A DNA stretch of 43,290 nt from Gluconacetobacter tumulisoli (GTDB lineage: Bacteria; Pseudomonadota; Alphaproteobacteria; Acetobacterales; Acetobacteraceae), in contig NZ_JABEQM010000022.1 of the NCBI RefSeq assembly GCF_014174155.1, positions 1-43,290 on the forward strand, read 5' to 3'. Positions 41,282 through 43,290 of this stretch are shown here, piece after piece. Numbering within the stretch: the first letter of the stretch is position 1; each line of letters opens with the position of its first letter. The translations under genes and the position numbers were made by a program. Under the pieces are notes generated by a model. It was not told where the DNA came from. It was given only the letters and a program-made list of their open reading frames with translations, and searched no databases.

Positions 41282-43162
41282 TCAGGATGACGAGCGATGC
41301 CGGTCTCCTGCCAAGGAACAGGCGGCGTGGATAAGGGCCAGATGGCTGAGGCCCTGGGGAATGTTGCCCAGAAAATGTCCTGTAAGAGGATCTATCATTT
41401 CGGCGAGGATACCCACCGTCGGGGGTAAAGCGTCGAGGCATGCCTCGAAGAATCGTTCCCCTTCCTCCTGCCGGCCCAGTTCCGCCAGGGCTTCGCACAT
41501 CCAGAAGGAACAGGCGAGGAAAGCGCCTTCCTCCTTCTCTGTGCCGGAATAGCGGTACAGCAGCGCGCCGTGGCCCAGTTCGCGGCGGATGGCATCAAGG
41601 GTTGCGGACATGCGTTGCGTGCTGCCGAAGCCAAAACGTGCGCCAAGCGCCAGCGCGGCATCCAGGCGATCGCTACCAGCATACATCGTGTAGGCCTGCT
41701 GCGATTCGGACCAGCAATATCTGTCTATCCACATGGCGATACGGTCGCGTTCGCGACCCCAGCGTTCGGCACAGGTGGCCGGCAGGTGGCCACCGGACGC
41801 CAGTTCCGTCGCGCGTGTCAGCGCCTGCCACGCGCTGATCTTGGACTGGGTATAATGCTGGGGTGTTTCCAGTTCCCAAATGCCGGCATCTTTCTGCTGC
41901 CATTTATCGGCGCATTCATCGGCCAGGGCGGAAAGAGTGCGGGCGCTCTTCTGGTCCAGAACATTGCCCCGGCTGACGAACAGGCTGGCTGTCTCGAAAA
42001 TGTCGCCATAGATTCCGTGCTGATGCTGCCTGGTTGCTGCATTGCCTGTCACGACCGGCCTGCTTTCCATATAACCCGCCATCGTCTCCAGAATCTGGAC
42101 GTCGGCCACGGGATTGCCATCGAGGGAATAGAGAACGCGGGTGCCGTGAGCGTCCAGACACTGCATCAACCATGCGAATGCGGCATCGCTTTCAGGCATG
42201 ATACTCAGCCGTAGAAACGCATTCACCGCATAACCCGCATCACGAATCCAGCCGTATCGATAGTCGTAGTTTCGATTTCCGCCGATCTTTTCGGGTAACG
42301 AGGTGGTCGCTGCCGCGGCGATGGCGCCGCTGGGCGAGTAAAGGAGCAGTTTAAGAAGCAGGGCATGTCGGCGCAGCAATGTGGTATGCGGACCGTCATG
42401 ATGCACGCCTTCAGCCCACGCCCGCCATGCGCGGTCACTGATGTCGATCCGCGTATCGATCTCATCGATGGGTGAGAGGACCAGCGGTTCGTCCCGGCTG
42501 ACGATCAGCGCTACCGTTGCCCGTTCGCCCTCTCTGAGGGTTACTCTTGCCTCCATGCCCCTGTCATCCTCGCGCATCACGTACACATTCTCCGTGCGGC
42601 AGAAGACGGCAAGAACGGAGCCGACATGGAAGATGCTGCCGTTAGGATTTGGCTGGAGCCAGGGCGATACCGTTCCTCCCTGGGTACCGCACACGAGCCT
42701 GACGTGGAATGTCAGCGTTCCAGACAGGCATTCCAGGCGGCAGGCCAGTTCGCTCCATGGCAGACGGCCGGCCATCGTGCTATTGAGGGATTGGGTAAGG
42801 CACGCGATGCCGTCGGAGGATATGCATATGGTTTCCATGACGTTGCTGTCGGGGCGATAGGCGCGTTCCACTTGACAATCCGTGTCAGGGAACGCCTGAA
42901 AATATCCTCCTTCTTCCCTGTCCAGCAGGCAATCGAACAGGGGAGGGCTGTCCATGGAGGGTACGCACCACCACTCGACTGTTCCGTCGGGTGCCACCAG
43001 ACTGACGGAACGGCCATTACCTAAGGCGGTGTAATGCTCGATCGGCCAGGCTTCCCTGGCACGACCATCCGGCAGAGGCCTGATTTCGAGACGATGCGTC
43101 CTCTCTCCCACATCATCGGAAGGGCTGGAGCCTGGCATATCAGGCAGTCGCATATCGGGCAT
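41282..43162 (-). CDS. GH15 family glucoamylase/trehalase-like glycoside hydrolase
   Basis: A 626-residue cytoplasmic hydrolase. The N-terminal beta-sandwich (about 35-240) begins IEHYTALGNGRSVSLVAPDG. The catalytic (alpha/alpha)6 barrel has RNYDYRYGWIRDAGYAVNAF, the family signature around the first acidic residue, and YRYSGTEKEEGAFLACSFWM with the second catalytic Glu in EEGAF. Members act on alpha-glucans or on trehalose; which applies here is unclear. No signal peptide is present. Start: AGGGA eight bases before the ATG. An IS5 copy begins about 20 bases upstream of the start, so the native promoter is displaced or replaced. Confidence 0.9.
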   Translation of the reverse strand: MPDMRLPDMPGSSPSDDVGERTHRLEIRPLPDGRAREAWPIEHYTALGNGRSVSLVAPDGTVEWWCVPSMDSPPLFDCLLDREEGGYFQAFPDTDCQVERAYRPDSNVMETICISSDGIACLTQSLNSTMAGRLPWSELACRLECLSGTLTFHVRLVCGTQGGTVSPWLQPNPNGSIFHVGSVLAVFCRTENVYVMREDDRGMEARVTLREGERATVALIVSRDEPLVLSPIDEIDTRIDISDRAWRAWAEGVHHDGPHTTLLRRHALLLKLLLYSPSGAIAAAATTSLPEKIGGNRNYDYRYGWIRDAGYAVNAFLRLSIMPESDAAFAWLMQCLDAHGTRVLYSLDGNPVADVQILETMAGYMESRPVVTGNAATRQHQHGIYGDIFETASLFVSRGNVLDQKSARTLSALADECADKWQQKDAGIWELETPQHYTQSKISAWQALTRATELASGGHLPATCAERWGRERDRIAMWIDRYCWSESQQAYTMYAGSDRLDAALALGARFGFGSTQRMSATLDAIRRELGHGALLYRYSGTEKEEGAFLACSFWMCEALAELGRQEEGERFFEACLDALPPTVGILAEMIDPLTGHFLGNIPQGLSHLALIHAACSLAGDRHRSSS

Positions 43163-43182
43163 ATGCCGATCCCTGTCATCTA

Positions 43183-43290
43183 GAGGGTGTTATGTACTTT
43201 CGTGGGTGATTGGTTCAGTAATGCTGAATGACGCAAGTTCGCAAGCCGTATCCCTCTGACGTATCAGACGAAGAGTGGTCGTTGGTTGTT
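43183..43290 (+). mobile_element. IS5-family insertion sequence, left end (second copy, cut by window edge)
   Basis: GAGGGTGTTATG at 43183-43194 and the following bases match the left end of the element at 8771, in the same orientation, with four mismatches in the 110 bases from 43181. The element continues beyond the window. The left flank is CTA, which fits a TNA target. Confidence 0.93.
43228..43290 (+). CDS. IS5-family transposase, N-terminal part (cut by window edge)
   Basis: ATG 43228 starts a 21-codon partial frame that runs off the right edge. All 21 residues are identical to the N-terminus of the transposase at 8816-9625. The three base differences in this stretch (CGG/CGC, GAA/GAG, GTC/GTT) are all silent. 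The complete gene should be about 269 residues. Confidence 0.92.
   Translation, partial: MTQVRKPYPSDVSDEEWSLVV

Noticed and set aside
8771-43290. A composite transposon with identical IS5 ends
   Set aside because: The two ends differ at 4 of 110 bases and the left copy lacks a matching target duplication, so a single recent composite event is not supported; kept only as a recombination possibility.

Overview
The window is GC-rich over most of its length. It carries an IS5-family element, a quinoprotein dehydrogenase remnant, a periplasmic-type aldehyde oxidase set, a GMC dehydrogenase set and many small Pro-rich or secreted proteins. This suits an alphaproteobacterium, most likely an acetic acid bacterium (Acetobacteraceae such as Komagataeibacter or Gluconacetobacter). 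The assignment is inference from gene content, not from a marker gene. No rRNA, tRNA or CRISPR array was seen.

Layout. (1) 1-2215: the start of a metallophosphoesterase gene running off the left edge, an XRE/MmyB-type regulator divergent from an NAD(P)-dependent SDR, and the C-terminal remnant of an HxlR regulator. (2) 2743-8710: an atypical, in part very AT-rich island with a signal-less phospholipase C-type phosphoesterase, a patatin-like phospholipase carrying two membrane helices inside its catalytic domain, and, convergent to them, a 739-residue protein with an N-terminal PD-(D/E)XK nuclease signature. (3) 8771-10110: a complete IS5-family element abutting the 3' half of a broken IS630-family transposase. 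(4) 10221-13630: a GAF histidine kinase with a single-domain response regulator, a small membrane protein and a ferritin-like protein. (5) 14031-18304: seven tightly overlapping genes in the order E-F-G-A'-B-C-D, matching the MbhA-H ion-translocating module of membrane-bound hydrogenase but without hydrogenase genes or a full MrpA. (6) 18450-22666: a tripartite EmrAB/TolC-type efflux operon closed by a strong bidirectional terminator. (7) 22842-29952: a YidB-like protein, a Rieske/FAD reductase, a Tat-signal SDR, a quinoprotein remnant, an MFS transporter, two small proline-rich proteins and a second SDR. (8) 30141-41240: a PaoABC-type molybdenum aldehyde oxidase divergent from a ThDP enzyme, an enolase-superfamily enzyme, a membrane protein, a gluconate-dehydrogenase-type subunit 3, a GMC oxidoreductase and an OBAP/DUF1264 protein. 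(9) 41282-43162: a GH15 glucoamylase-like enzyme, next to the left end of a second IS5 copy cut by the window edge.

How the genes may work together. Region 8 reads as an oxidative carbohydrate or sugar-acid module: a flavin dehydrogenase, an enolase-type acid-sugar dehydratase, a ThDP-dependent 2-oxo acid enzyme and an aldehyde oxidase could act in sequence, but no substrate can be read from the sequence. Regions 4-7 have a stress and efflux character. Region 2 is the most foreign-looking part and the best candidate for an undescribed conflict or defence system: two lipid-directed hydrolases and a nuclease-like protein beside mobile DNA.
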